The notes beneath the pieces are model-generated. The model worked only from the letters and a program-made list of their open reading frames with translations, did not search any database and was not told the origin of the DNA. From Hymenobacter crusticola (GTDB taxonomy: Bacteria; Bacteroidota; Bacteroidia; Cytophagales; Hymenobacteraceae), in assembly GCF_002154225.1 (NCBI RefSeq), contig NZ_MTSE01000005.1, forward strand, positions 124,001 to 188,000: a stretch of DNA of 64,000 nt. Reading direction: 5' to 3'. Positions 9,228-18,253 of the stretch are shown piece by piece (position 1 is the first letter of the stretch; each line of letters opens with the position of its first letter). The translations under genes were made by a program, and so were the position numbers.

Positions 9228-9872
9228 TCAGGAGGCAGACTGACTTACCACCTTGGTTATTTCGGCAGCTTTCAAGAAAAAGTCTCGCAGCAGCTCTTTA
9301 TCAGTAGCTTCTGCTCGGCCCGTTAGCTGCAGCGCCTGCTCATTAAGCTCAGCTACCGGACGCTCTAGTTGCGGATAAGCTTTTTGCTGTATGGCTTGAA
9401 TAAGCGCCGCGGCCGCTACACAACCAGGCCTTAGACTCATCGCGGTTTCTTCCAGGCGACTAGTTGCACTAGTTAAATTATCACGCTTCTCGCTTACCCC
9501 ACTGTCCTGCAAATCTTCACGGTCAGTTAGGTTTATTAACAATCCACTAAGCATGCGTAAGCCCCGACGACCATACTCTGGGTTATTGATTTGTGTGGTA
9601 GCAAATGAAGCTAGGCCATCGGCGGTAGCGGTTGGCTCCTCAGCGGCCATAGCAGCCACACTTTCGTCGGTGGGCGGCGTAATATTGGTGGAGGCTACTG
9701 TATCTAAAGGTGGAGTTGTACTCGTCGCAGATGGAGTAACAGACTGTTCCAGATTATTTGGGCTAGACCGGAAGAGGAAATAACCTATTATACCTAGCAC
9801 AAGCAGCAACAGTAGTACTAGCACCCATGGGCTAGGAGCAGACTTTTTACGTTGAATATTTATCTCAGCCAT
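9228..9872 (-). CDS. Membrane-anchored protein of unknown function
   Basis: I do not recognise a family for this 214-residue protein. A short basic N-terminus (INIQRKK) is followed by one hydrophobic segment at about residues 15-34 (WVLVLLLLLVLGIIGYFLF), then a low-complexity Ser/Thr/Pro/Ala stretch to about residue 90, then a mostly helical region with charged heptad-like spacing. The expected topology is N-in with the helical domain outside the inner membrane. It is followed by the PRC-barrel gene in the same direction, a pairing that suggests a shared, perhaps stress-related, role; that is inference. Confidence 0.6.
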   Translation of the reverse strand: MAEINIQRKKSAPSPWVLVLLLLLVLGIIGYFLFRSSPNNLEQSVTPSATSTTPPLDTVASTNITPPTDESVAAMAAEEPTATADGLASFATTQINNPEYGRRGLRMLSGLLINLTDREDLQDSGVSEKRDNLTSATSRLEETAMSLRPGCVAAAALIQAIQQKAYPQLERPVAELNEQALQLTGRAEATDKELLRDFFLKAAEITKVVSQSAS

Positions 9873-9949
9873 AACTCATCGGACCAGGAAGTTTGCTACG
9901 AAGTACGAACGCCATCAAAAATGGGTATTCTTTCACTACCTACTAGCAT

Positions 9950-9992
9950 AAAAAAGCTCCTCTTTCTTATGCTGAAAAAGAGGAGCTTTTTT
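9950..9992 (-). terminator. Intrinsic terminator after the cysteine desulfurase
   Basis: Arms around 9951-9965 and 9977-9992 pair as AAAAAGCTCCTCTTT with AAAGAGGAGCTTTTT, with an 11-base loop and T-runs on both strands. It lies just downstream of the cysteine desulfurase stop on the minus strand. Confidence 0.85.
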
Positions 9993-10020
9993 ATAAATGC
10001 AAATTGTAAGAGGCTTTACT

Positions 10021-11160
10021 TTACGCAGGTATTTTGCGATAAAGTTTAGCTAGCTGTGCAACGGCGAAATCTACTTCTTCTGCTGTGTTATACTTGCTCA
10101 TTGAGAAACGGATGGCTCCTCGCATCGGGTCGGCTCCCAAAGCCGTCAGCACATGCGACCCAGCGTTAGCTCCACTTGTACAGGCCGAGCCTCCCGAGAC
10201 CGACACTTTATTTATATCTAGATTGAACAGCAGCATTTCGCTTATTTCAGAAGGCGGTAAGCTCACGTTCAATACCGTATACAAGCTTTTATCGGCTTCG
10301 GCAGAAGTGCCATTAAACTGCACATCTTCTATTTCAGCCGTGAGCTTTGTGATGAATCGATCTTTTAGCCCTTGAATATGTTGCTGATGGTCGTTCATAC
10401 CAGCATAGGCAATTTCTAGGGCTTTGGCGAGGCCAACAATGCCCGCTACATTCTCCGTGCCTGCGCGCACATTGCGCTCCTGCGAACCACCGTGTAGCAG
10501 CGGTTCAACATGAATTCCAGCACGGTTGTACACAAACCCGATACCTTTAGGGCCGTGCAGTTTGTGCGCTGAGCCAACTAGAAAATGTGCTTTCAACTGC
10601 TGCAGATCGTGTGGGTAATGCCCCATTGTCTGCACTGTATCTGTATGAAAAATGGCATCATGCCGCTGGCAGACCTCCCCAATAGTTTGGATATCGTTGA
10701 GGTTCCCAATTTCATTATTGGCATGCATCAGGCTCACAAAAGAGCGAGGATGAGTTGCCAATAATTCCTCTAGGTGGCTTAGGTCGAGCTGTCCACGCTC
10801 ATCATGCCGCACATAGCTTAGCTTAATAGCACCTGCTTTTGCCAACGATTCCAGCGTATGCAACACGGCATGATGCTCCAGTGGTGAGGTAATAGCGTGC
10901 TGTAAACCTAGAGTACGAATGCTACCAACAGCAGCGTAATTATCCCCTTCTGTTCCACCAGAAGTAAAAAACACTTCGGCAGGCGCAGCATTGATTAGGT
11001 GCGCAATAGTTTTGCGGGCATTTTCGATAGCTGCGCGCAGCTTACGGCCGTGGCTATGAATGCTACTGGGGTTACCAACATGCTCCAGCATGAAGGGTAA
11101 CATGGCCTCTAGCACTTGCGGATCAAGCGGAGTAGAAGCCGCATTGTCGAAATACACCAT
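10021..11160 (-). CDS. Cysteine desulfurase (IscS/NifS family)
   Basis: PLP enzyme that moves sulfur from cysteine to a protein persulfide for Fe-S cluster assembly and tRNA thiolation. Counting from the Met before VYFDNAAST, the PLP lysine is Lys200 in GSAHKLHGPKG and the persulfide cysteine is Cys327 in SGGSACTSG; TSGGTEGDN and HANNEIG are also present. The roughly 379-residue length fits the family. An upstream in-frame ATG at 11208 would add 16 low-complexity residues; I prefer 11160 because the family starts at this point. No iscU, iscA or suf genes lie nearby, so it may serve as a general sulfur donor. Plain iscS naming is avoided because nifS/iscS paralogues are hard to separate by eye. 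Confidence 0.93.
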   Translation of the reverse strand: MVYFDNAASTPLDPQVLEAMLPFMLEHVGNPSSIHSHGRKLRAAIENARKTIAHLINAAPAEVFFTSGGTEGDNYAAVGSIRTLGLQHAITSPLEHHAVLHTLESLAKAGAIKLSYVRHDERGQLDLSHLEELLATHPRSFVSLMHANNEIGNLNDIQTIGEVCQRHDAIFHTDTVQTMGHYPHDLQQLKAHFLVGSAHKLHGPKGIGFVYNRAGIHVEPLLHGGSQERNVRAGTENVAGIVGLAKALEIAYAGMNDHQQHIQGLKDRFITKLTAEIEDVQFNGTSAEADKSLYTVLNVSLPPSEISEMLLFNLDINKVSVSGGSACTSGANAGSHVLTALGADPMRGAIRFSMSKYNTAEEVDFAVAQLAKLYRKIPA

Positions 11161-11261
11161 TTTTGGCGCAGTAGGTATGGCAGAACCAGCCAGAGCAGTC
11201 ATAGGCAAAAAGTTAAAGGCAACCTGTTGTTAGTCAGACATAACAAGGTTCATACAAAAAT

Positions 11262-11295
11262 AAAAGGATTCAAGCACACATGCCCGAATCCTTTT
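11262..11295 (-). terminator. Intrinsic terminator after the phosphoglucosamine mutase gene
   Basis: A 10-bp perfect stem, AAAAGGATTC (11262-11271) with GAATCCTTTT (11286-11295), is followed on the minus strand by a T-rich tract. It lies about 90 bases downstream of the glmM-type stop codon. Confidence 0.75.
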
Positions 11296-11385
11296 CTATA
11301 AGCACCGAAGCCACTGTCCTGTTTCGCTTAGGGTTATTGGTTTTGGCACCTAGCTTTACTCATAGCGAAACCTATAGGCTATGAC

Positions 11386-12780
11386 CTAAGCTTTCACCGA
11401 AATGATTTCTTTGATATCGGCAATGATCTTATTAGCCAAATGGTCTGCAGTGGCATTCGAATCTGATTCGGCATAGATGCGGATGATAGGCTCTGTATTT
11501 GACCGCCGCAGATGCACCCACTCTTTATCAAATTCTATTTTGACCCCGTCAATCGTGTTGATGGGCTGCTTAGCGTAACGCTGTTGCATCTGGATTAATA
11601 CTTGGTCTGTATTAATTTCTGGCGTTAGCTCAATCTTATTTTTCGATATGTAGTAGCTCGGGTAAGTTGACCGCAGACGGGTCATCGTCAGCCCAGATTT
11701 AGCCAGATGAGTAAGGAACAAAGCAATACCGACTAAAGCATCGCGCCCATAATGCAGTTCAGGAAAAATAATTCCTCCATTTCCTTCGCCTCCAATAACG
11801 GCTGCCGTCTCCTTCATCTTATTCACTACGTTCACCTCTCCTACAGCCGCCGCCGCATACTGCCCTCCGTGCTTTTCAGTAACATCACGCAACGCACGCG
11901 TGCTACTCAGGTTGCTTACTGTGTTGCCTCCCCCGTACTGCTTAAGCACATAATCAGCCACAGCAACCAGCGTGTACTCCTCGCCGAACATAGATCCATC
12001 TTCGCTTACTAACGCTAGTCGGTCTACATCCGGATCTACTACGATACCTAGGTCATAGCTGCCCTTGTCCAGTATGCGTGCAATGTCACGCAGATTTTCC
12101 GGTAACGGCTCTGGGTTGTGGGCAAAATCACCCGTTGGCTCGCAGTACAGTTTTTCGACGCGCTCCACACCCAATGCTTCTAACAACAAGGGTACCGCTA
12201 AACCGCCACTTGAGTTGACGCAGTCAATTACTACTCGAAAGTTTTTTGCTTTAATAGCGTCTACGTCTACCAACGGCAACGCGAGAATTGCCTGAACATG
12301 CTTCTCTAGAAACGTGTCATCGGTGCTATATTTTCCTAGCTTGGTTACAGGGGCGAAAGAAAATGCTTCTGTATCACCAAGGGCTAACACTTGTTTTCCT
12401 TCCGAATCGGAAATAAATTCTCCCTGACTATTGAGCAGTTTCAGAGCATTCCATTGCTTAGGATTATGAGAAGCAGTGAGAATAATTCCGCCGCCGGCCT
12501 GCTTAGCTGGTACCGCTAGCTCTACGGTGGGGGTAGTACTTAGACCTAGGTCGATAACATTAATCCCTAATCCTTGTAGCGTAGCAGCAACCAGTTTGCT
12601 AACCATCTCGCCCGACAAGCGAGCATCCCTTCCGATGATAATTGTATTGTTTTGGGTAGTAGTGAGTACCCATGTCCCAAAGGCAGCTGCGTACTTAACT
12701 ACGTCAATAGGCGTCAGTCCTTCACCGGCTGCGCCTCCAATAGTACCCCGAATACCCGATATAGATTTGATCAGTGCCAC
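11386..12780 (-). CDS. glmM: Phosphoglucosamine mutase-type enzyme (alpha-D-phosphohexomutase)
   Basis: Alpha-D-phosphohexomutase, probably converting glucosamine-6-phosphate to glucosamine-1-phosphate on the way to UDP-GlcNAc. Visible motifs, numbered from the proposed GTG start: catalytic phosphoserine Ser104 in TASHNP, Mg-binding DPDVDRL, sugar-binding GEGNGG and the phosphate loop RRSNTEP near the C-terminus. An in-frame ATG lies 81 bases further upstream (12861), but the 27 residues it adds look unlike the family, whereas VALIKSISGIRGTIGG at GTG 12780 matches the usual N-terminus. Phosphomannomutase/phosphoglucomutase activity cannot be excluded from sequence alone. It is transcribed divergently from mazG. 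Confidence 0.88.
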   Translation of the reverse strand: MALIKSISGIRGTIGGAAGEGLTPIDVVKYAAAFGTWVLTTTQNNTIIIGRDARLSGEMVSKLVAATLQGLGINVIDLGLSTTPTVELAVPAKQAGGGIILTASHNPKQWNALKLLNSQGEFISDSEGKQVLALGDTEAFSFAPVTKLGKYSTDDTFLEKHVQAILALPLVDVDAIKAKNFRVVIDCVNSSGGLAVPLLLEALGVERVEKLYCEPTGDFAHNPEPLPENLRDIARILDKGSYDLGIVVDPDVDRLALVSEDGSMFGEEYTLVAVADYVLKQYGGGNTVSNLSSTRALRDVTEKHGGQYAAAAVGEVNVVNKMKETAAVIGGEGNGGIIFPELHYGRDALVGIALFLTHLAKSGLTMTRLRSTYPSYYISKNKIELTPEINTDQVLIQMQQRYAKQPINTIDGVKIEFDKEWVHLRRSNTEPIIRIYAESDSNATADHLANKIIADIKEIISVKA

Positions 12781-12929
12781 AAGGAAGGTTGTTTTTGAAA
12801 GCGCAAAAGTAAGCGAAACATGATTCTTCCCCACGACAAAGGGCCTGATCAAATCAGGCAACTGCTGCTTTCAGCGAATTTACAACCTAATTGCTAGGTA
12901 CTAGCTACGCTTTGTGGACAGTGAATGTG

Positions 12930-12937
12930 TATATTTG
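12930..12937 (+). promoter_or_regulatory. Candidate -7 element for mazG (TATATTTG)
   Basis: TATATTTG matches the Bacteroidota -7 consensus TAnnTTTG and lies 5 bases before the chosen mazG ATG, which would make the transcript nearly leaderless. The TTTG at 12911-12914 is only 15 bases upstream, shorter than the usual spacing, so this call is weak. Confidence 0.35.
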
Positions 12938-12942
12938 GCTCA

Positions 12943-13782
12943 ATGGAAAATACGTTGCCTAATCGTCGGGCGCAACAACTAGCTGCGTTCGGCCGGTTGC
13001 TTGACGTCTTGGATCGTTTGCGTGCTGAGTGTCCCTGGGACCAAAAACAGACCATGGCTAGTCTGCGCCACCTGACCATTGAAGAAACGTACGAGCTTTC
13101 GGACGCCATTTTGCGCGATGATCTCACAGACGTAAAAAAGGAATTAGGTGACGTAATGTTGCACTTGACCTTTTATGCGAAAATAGCCTCCGAAACAGGT
13201 CAATTTGACATTGCTGACGTCTTAAATGCACAAAGTGATAAACTCATTTTCCGGCACCCGCACATATACGGTGACACGAAGGTGCAGACGGAAGAAGACG
13301 TAAAGCGCAATTGGGAACAGATCAAACTAAAAGAAAAAGGAAACACTTCTGTCTTAGGAGGAGTGCCTACCTCATTGCCAGCATTGGTTAAAGCCATGCG
13401 TATTCAGGAGAAAGCGAGAGGCGCTGGGTTTGATTGGGAACGTCCTGAGCAGGTGTGGGAAAAGGTGCAAGAAGAACTGCAAGAGTTTGGAGAAGAATTT
13501 TCTCAAATTAACCCCACGGCCGAAACGCAAGAGCGCGCCGCCGCTGAATTTGGGGACCTGCTTTTCTCACTAGTAAACTTCGCGCGCTTCGCCGGTATTA
13601 ACCCAGAAGAGGCACTCGAACGTACAAATCGAAAATTTATTCAGCGTTTTCAGTATATTGAAACCGCAGCAGCCCGCGATGGTCACCAACTAGCAGACTT
13701 GTCCCTTGCAGAAATGGATAAGTATTGGGATCAAGCTAAACGTGTCACGCTGATCACCAACAATTCACCTTCCGAGAAGTAG
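12943..13782 (+). CDS. mazG: Nucleoside triphosphate pyrophosphohydrolase MazG
   Basis: Hydrolyses (d)NTPs to NMP and pyrophosphate, cleaning the nucleotide pool. The protein has the two-domain MazG layout. The first domain carries CPWDQKQTMASLRHLTIEE and the metal-binding EExYE...KKELGD pattern (EETYELSDA, VKKELGDVMLHL). The second carries EELQEFGEE and AAEFGDLLFSLVNFARF. Length of about 279 residues is normal. The ATG at 12943 is preferred over one at 12925, which adds MCIFGS before MENTLPNRR. It stands alone, followed by the promoter region of the exb operon. Confidence 0.95.
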   Translation: MENTLPNRRAQQLAAFGRLLDVLDRLRAECPWDQKQTMASLRHLTIEETYELSDAILRDDLTDVKKELGDVMLHLTFYAKIASETGQFDIADVLNAQSDKLIFRHPHIYGDTKVQTEEDVKRNWEQIKLKEKGNTSVLGGVPTSLPALVKAMRIQEKARGAGFDWERPEQVWEKVQEELQEFGEEFSQINPTAETQERAAAEFGDLLFSLVNFARFAGINPEEALERTNRKFIQRFQYIETAAARDGHQLADLSLAEMDKYWDQAKRVTLITNNSPSEK

Positions 13783-13831
13783 ATTTTTTTGAAGTCGTTT
13801 ATTGTTTTACGGCGTTTAAACCCATATTTCA

Positions 13832-13863
13832 TTTGGCGGGCACTCTGATTTTATTTAGGTTTG
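13832..13863 (+). promoter_or_regulatory. Candidate Bacteroidota promoter for the exbB operon
   Basis: TTTG at 13832-13835 and TAGGTTTG at 13856-13863 are separated by 20 bases, matching the -33/-7 layout known for the Bacteroidota primary sigma factor. A start near 13870 would leave a leader of about 180 bases before exbB. Confidence 0.5.
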
Positions 13864-14051
13864 CCAAGGCTAGCCTTGTTTTGAAGCGTCCCTTGCACAC
13901 GAGCAGACCTACGTTTTTTGCTTCTCTCTAGTGGCATGCGTATGGGTGAGTAAAGACGTTAATTTTCAAGCTTAGCACATTTTCATTCACTTTTTTCTAC
14001 CCAGTTCAAGTTCATTCACCTTTCACCACCAAACCCTAATTCTCCGGAACA

Positions 14052-14927
14052 ATGGAACAAAAGAATGCCATCAACAAGAATGCACGGCCCGCTGCTGCCT
14101 CAGCTCCTAAGAGCGAAGAAAAAGGCGGTGGAGGTGCATTCGCCGCCATCGTTATTCCGCTGGCCTTTGTAGTTGCCCTTGTACTTTACAAGTTTGTTTT
14201 AGGTAACGGCGCCAATTTCCAAGGCGGCAACAACGAGAACTTGCCGTTGCCCGGCAATATCTTGGGTACCATTTACGCTGGAGGGTTTATTGTACCGATC
14301 CTGCTCACGCTTCTTATTCTGGTAATTACGTTCACTATTGAGCGTCTGCTAACGATTGGCAAAGCGAAAGGATCGAAGAGCATCGAAAGCTTCGTCCGTT
14401 CTATTCGTCAAAAGCTGAACAGCAACGACGTCAACGGTGCTATTGCTGTATGCGATCAGCAAAAGGGATCTGTCGCTAACGTGGTAAAAGCAGGCTTGCT
14501 CAAGTACAAAGAAATGGAGCAAGACCGTGTAATGGAAAAAGACCAGAAAGTACTGGCCATCCAAAAAGAAATCGAAGAATCAACGGCATTGGAGCTTCCA
14601 ATGTTGGAGAAGAACTTGGTTATCCTGTCGACTATCGCTTCAGTAGCAACGCTTATCGGTCTGCTAGGTACGGTATTCGGTATGATCCGCGCTTTCTCGG
14701 CTCTTGCAAACGCTGGTGCTCCTGATGCTGCTGCTCTTTCAACTGGTATTTCGGAAGCTTTGATCAATACAGCTTTCGGTATCGGTACTTCAGCTCTGGC
14801 CATCATTGCCTACAACTATTTCACTAGCAAAATCGACGCTCTCACTTACAGCATCGACGAAGCAGGTTTCAGCATCATTCAGACGTTTGCTGCTCAGCAC
14901 GGCGAAACGGAAACTTATAAGGCATAA
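14052..14927 (+). CDS. exbB: MotA/TolQ/ExbB proton channel protein
   Basis: Inner-membrane proton channel subunit that energises TonB. The 291-residue protein has an extended N-terminal segment with one hydrophobic helix (about 30-50), another at about 75-95, a cytoplasmic loop, and the conserved pair of helices typical of ExbB/TolQ (VILSTIASVATLIGLLGTVFGMIRAF and GISEALINTAFGIGTSALAIIAYN). The extra N-terminal helix with its long linker is common in Bacteroidota versions. It is followed by two exbD genes and tonB, and is the first gene of that operon. Confidence 0.93.
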   Translation: MEQKNAINKNARPAAASAPKSEEKGGGGAFAAIVIPLAFVVALVLYKFVLGNGANFQGGNNENLPLPGNILGTIYAGGFIVPILLTLLILVITFTIERLLTIGKAKGSKSIESFVRSIRQKLNSNDVNGAIAVCDQQKGSVANVVKAGLLKYKEMEQDRVMEKDQKVLAIQKEIEESTALELPMLEKNLVILSTIASVATLIGLLGTVFGMIRAFSALANAGAPDAAALSTGISEALINTAFGIGTSALAIIAYNYFTSKIDALTYSIDEAGFSIIQTFAAQHGETETYKA

Positions 14928-14994
14928 GTTGCGGTTTACGCACTAAAACCTTGTTTCTCTACGTTTCTGAATAATCAATTTAACCACGCCAGAA

Positions 14995-15621
14995 ATGCCT
15001 AAAGTAAAACCGCACAGAACGTCCCCTTCGTTGGATATGACTCCGATGGTGGACTTGGCATTCCTGCTGGTGACCTTCTTCATGCTCACCACCAAATTTG
15101 CTCCGCAAGAGGAAGTGGTGGTTGACACGCCAGCATCAACGTCCGAAATACGCTTACCCGAAAGCCACGTCATTATTATTTCCATTGACAAGGATAAGCG
15201 GGTATTCTTTGGTATGGACGACGCTAAGCCAAAGGCTGATATGCTAGCACGGGTAGGAACAAAGTTTGGGGTTTCATTTGATGCCAACATGGCCAAAAAC
15301 TTCTCCAATATTGCCAGCTTTGGCGTACCCGTACAGCAGCTCCCCGACTTCTTAAGCCGGGACACTGAGCAGCGCAAATCCATCAAACAACCAGGTATTC
15401 CGATTGACTCGGTAAATAACCAGTTGACGGAATGGGTAGTTGCCGCTCAGGGCGCCTCTTACAAGGCTTTTGGAAAACCCGCATTTATCGCCATTCGTGG
15501 CGATGGTGCTGCTGACGTACCAACGGTACAGAAGGTCATCAAGCTTCTGCAGGACAAGAACATCAACCGTTTCAACCTGATTACGGACCTGGAAGGCAAG
15601 CCAGGTGTAGCAGGGAAGTAA
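14995..15621 (+). CDS. exbD: Biopolymer transport protein ExbD (first copy)
   Basis: Single-pass periplasmic partner of ExbB. The N-terminus has the ExbD signature SLDMTPMVDLAFLLVTFFMLTT, with the membrane aspartate in PMVDLAF thought to take part in proton flow. The 208 residues are longer than usual, with a periplasmic insert around residues 75-130 not found in the second copy. It lies 67 bases after exbB and 19 bases before the second exbD. Confidence 0.92.
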   Translation: MPKVKPHRTSPSLDMTPMVDLAFLLVTFFMLTTKFAPQEEVVVDTPASTSEIRLPESHVIIISIDKDKRVFFGMDDAKPKADMLARVGTKFGVSFDANMAKNFSNIASFGVPVQQLPDFLSRDTEQRKSIKQPGIPIDSVNNQLTEWVVAAQGASYKAFGKPAFIAIRGDGAADVPTVQKVIKLLQDKNINRFNLITDLEGKPGVAGK

Positions 15622-15640
15622 ACTAAACCGACCGCAGACA

Positions 15641-16159
15641 ATGGCAGAAATCCAACAACAAGCCGACTCCGGCGGAGGTGGGAAGAAGCGAGCCAAGAAG
15701 ATGTCGACCAAAATCGACATGACACCGATGGTGGACCTAGCTTTTCTTCTCCTCACCTTCTTCATGCTGACAACCACCTTCAGCAAGCCGACGGTCATGC
15801 AGCTTAACATGCCAGTTAAGCCCAAAGAAAATGAGCAGCAATCGGAAATCAAGGCATCTAATGCTTTTACCGTGTTACTGGGAGAGAACAACAAAGTATA
15901 TTATTACGATGGTTTGGTGGATGCAACTTCCAAACCTGAGTTGAAACTCACCAATTATGCTGCGAATGGCATTCGCCAGATCTTACTAGCACACAAAAGC
16001 AATCCTGATCTGGTAGTGCTGATCAAACCAGCCGAAAAAGCTTCTTACAAGAACATGGTGGACATCCTTGACGAGATGAACATCACGAACCAAAAGAAGT
16101 ATGCGCTGGTGAACATAGGCAAAGAAGACACGGACCTAATCAAAAGCTCAGGGCTATGA
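15641..16159 (+). CDS. exbD: Biopolymer transport protein ExbD (second copy)
   Basis: A second ExbD of 172 residues with the same core KIDMTPMVDLAFLLLTFFMLTT at about residues 25-46 and a typical periplasmic domain. Sequence outside the membrane segment differs strongly from the first copy, so the two probably form a mixed complex rather than being recent duplicates. Its TGA overlaps the tonB start (ATGA at 16156-16159), which indicates translational coupling. Confidence 0.93.
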   Translation: MAEIQQQADSGGGGKKRAKKMSTKIDMTPMVDLAFLLLTFFMLTTTFSKPTVMQLNMPVKPKENEQQSEIKASNAFTVLLGENNKVYYYDGLVDATSKPELKLTNYAANGIRQILLAHKSNPDLVVLIKPAEKASYKNMVDILDEMNITNQKKYALVNIGKEDTDLIKSSGL

Positions 16160-17004
16160 TGGATAACGCACAAATAGCCAAAGCGAGCCTCGATGACATC
16201 GTCTTCGAGGGCCGTAACAAAGCCTATGGAGCGTATGTACTCCGGCGCCTGTACGGCAAAAACGTCTCGCGTGCATTGCTCATCGCAGTGGCTCTTTTCG
16301 CTATCGGAGTAAGCTTCCCGCTGATTGCGGCTATGCTAAAGCCCGAGGAAAAGATCGTTGAAAAGCCAAAAAATCTGAAGGTGAATGAGCTCATGCAGCC
16401 ACCACCCTTGGATCCGGCTACTCCCCCACCGCCACCGCCACCGCCACCGCCGCCCTCTGCACCACCACCCCCGCCACCGGTAGTATCAACTATCAAATTT
16501 ACACCTCCGGTTGTGAAGCGTGACGAAGAGGTACGTAAAGAGGAAAAGGTACCAGACCAAGACGAACTAGAGGGTAAGCAGATTGCAACCGAAACCGTAA
16601 AAGGTAATACGGATGCGCCACCTCCCCCCGACTTGAGCGGTATCGAAGGTGGTACTGGCGCTGAACCTGTAAAAGAGGTTGTAGAAAACAAAGTCTACAC
16701 CTATGTAGAGCAAATGCCAGTGTTCCCAGGCGGCAACGATGCACTTCTCGCTGCTATCCAGAAGAACACAAAGTATCCACCACTCGCTTTACGTAACCAG
16801 GTTGAAGGTAAAGTATTCATTACTTTCGTTGTAGGTCCAGATGGTGCAGTTTCTGGCGTAACTGTTCAGAAAGGTATCGGGTCAGGTTGCGACGAAGCTG
16901 CCGTAGCAGCAGTGAAGACGTTGCCTCGCTTCACCCCTGGTAAGCAAAACGGACGTGCTGTAAGTGTATCGTTTACAGTACCTGTAACATTTGCTATCAA
17001 GTAA
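16156..17004 (+). CDS. tonB: TonB-family energy transducer with polyproline stretch
   Basis: TonB links the ExbBD motor to TonB-dependent outer-membrane receptors. A cytoplasmic N-terminus (LDDIVFEGRNKAYGAYVLR, typical of Bacteroidota TonB) precedes one transmembrane helix at about 35-55. A proline-rich spacer with long uninterrupted proline runs follows (about residues 77-112), then a charged region and a C-terminal TonB domain (PVFPGGNDALLAAI, KYPPLALRNQVEGKVFITFVV, RFTPGKQNGRAVSVSFTVPVTF). The start overlaps the exbD stop by four bases; a second ATG at 16159 is possible. Confidence 0.94.
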   Translation: MMDNAQIAKASLDDIVFEGRNKAYGAYVLRRLYGKNVSRALLIAVALFAIGVSFPLIAAMLKPEEKIVEKPKNLKVNELMQPPPLDPATPPPPPPPPPPPSAPPPPPPVVSTIKFTPPVVKRDEEVRKEEKVPDQDELEGKQIATETVKGNTDAPPPPDLSGIEGGTGAEPVKEVVENKVYTYVEQMPVFPGGNDALLAAIQKNTKYPPLALRNQVEGKVFITFVVGPDGAVSGVTVQKGIGSGCDEAAVAAVKTLPRFTPGKQNGRAVSVSFTVPVTFAIK

Positions 17005-17035
17005 GCTTTACAGCAAACTTGTCATAGTGTGATTT

Positions 17036-17075
17036 AAAAAAGCCCGGACTGAGCGATGCTCAATTCGGGCTTTTT
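17036..17075 (+). terminator. Intrinsic terminator after tonB
   Basis: AAAAAGCCCG (17037-17046) pairs with CGGGCTTTTT (17066-17075). An inner GAGC/GCTC stem lies within the loop. It closes the exbB-exbD-exbD-tonB operon. Confidence 0.88.
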
Positions 17076-17221
17076 GCATTTTATTTTTCTGCAGCAACCA
17101 TACTATTTCGAGAATATAGCACGTTAGTGTATTGAAAGCCGGAGCAGATGCATCGTGGAAGTAGGTAAGGCTTGAGTAATGCGGAGTACGAATTTCCATT
17201 CACCTTAATCCCATACAGCTC

Positions 17222-18058
17222 ATGACCTTTTTGAACTTGCTCACCGCCACGCTTGACGACATCGTCTTTGAAAGACGGAACAAAGCCTACGGAGCCTTTT
17301 TACTTCGTAAGCTCTACAACCGGCACTTAGCTACAGCAGTTACTATCGCTTCCGCCTTAGCGTTTTTGTTAGTCGCCATACCTATGTTAGTACAACAACT
17401 ATGGCCTGCCGCAGCCCTACCAGTGGCTGCACCTAAAAAAGAAGTTATCGATCTTCTTCACGTTATTTTACCGGCTCAGCAGGCGAAGCCAGCAATAGCA
17501 CAACCCAAAGCAATCCATCCACCAATGGTGAAGGCTCATCCCCAGCCTAGCGCACCTAAAGTAGTGGCAGATAACAAAATAAAACCGGAAGTAAAGAAGC
17601 TTGATGTAGCGCCTCCCACCATACAGCCTGGAGCCGTAATTGGCGCAGAAGAATTACCTGGTGACCCAACAGCGACTAACAGTACCACGACTAACACAAC
17701 CGGTACAGCTAACGGCAGTACAACAACAGAAGTGGCACCATCAGGCACTTTCACTTTCGTGGAAGTAATGCCTGAGTTTACGGGTGGGCCAGAAGCACTA
17801 CGTCGCTATATGCAGCGCAACTTGCATTATCCTAGCACGGCCCTAGCTAATAGCATTGCAGGCAAAGTTTTCGTATCGTTTGTCGTGAGTGCTGATGGCT
17901 CTATCTCAGATGTAGAAGTATTGAAAGGCCTAGGTTATGGCACTGACGAAGAAGCCATCAGAGTAATACGTAGCATGCCTGCCTGGAAACCTGGTCGTCA
18001 GAATAACCATGCTGTTTCTGTGCGTTACACCCTACCTATCACTTTCAAATATGAGTAG
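17222..18058 (+). CDS. Second TonB-family protein
   Basis: This 278-residue protein is a paralogue of the preceding TonB. It shares the N-terminal LDDIVFERRNKAYGAFLLRKLY, one membrane helix at about 38-58, a Pro/Lys/Ala-rich spacer without the polyproline run, an Asn/Thr-rich stretch near residue 155, and a TonB C-terminal domain (MPEFTGGPEALRRYM, LHYPSTALANSIAGKVFVSFVV, WKPGRQNNHAVSVRYTLPITF). It sits alone between two terminators, so it is expressed separately from the exb operon and may serve a different set of receptors. Confidence 0.9.
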   Translation: MTFLNLLTATLDDIVFERRNKAYGAFLLRKLYNRHLATAVTIASALAFLLVAIPMLVQQLWPAAALPVAAPKKEVIDLLHVILPAQQAKPAIAQPKAIHPPMVKAHPQPSAPKVVADNKIKPEVKKLDVAPPTIQPGAVIGAEELPGDPTATNSTTTNTTGTANGSTTTEVAPSGTFTFVEVMPEFTGGPEALRRYMQRNLHYPSTALANSIAGKVFVSFVVSADGSISDVEVLKGLGYGTDEEAIRVIRSMPAWKPGRQNNHAVSVRYTLPITFKYE

Positions 18059-18104
18059 TGAAGTATAAGAATAGGAAGCTTTAAGGTCTCTCACCTAGAA
18101 AAAC

Positions 18105-18140
18105 AAAACAGCCGACTTGGTGATAAGTCGGCTGTTTTTT
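18105..18140 (+). terminator. Intrinsic terminator after the second tonB
   Basis: AAAACAGCCGACTT pairs with AAGTCGGCTGTTTT around a 6-base loop and is followed by further Ts. Confidence 0.88.
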
Positions 18141-18253
18141 GCTGTTTTGAAGCATATAGAATGAGTAGCCTTGTTTATTCCGCATGCTTGGCGAACAATC
18201 TATCGGCATTCGCACGTTATATAGTAAACTCACCTGTTTTTCATTCTTCTTAC

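Noticed and set aside
12843..12859. GCCTGAT-CAA-ATCAGGC hairpin
   Set aside because: Short stem with a 3-base loop and no T-run, between divergent genes; too weak to call a terminator or operator.
16224..16691. Gly-rich 155-residue ORF on the minus strand
   Set aside because: It is the antisense of the tonB polyproline spacer; the glycine runs are the mirror of the CCN codons of tonB.
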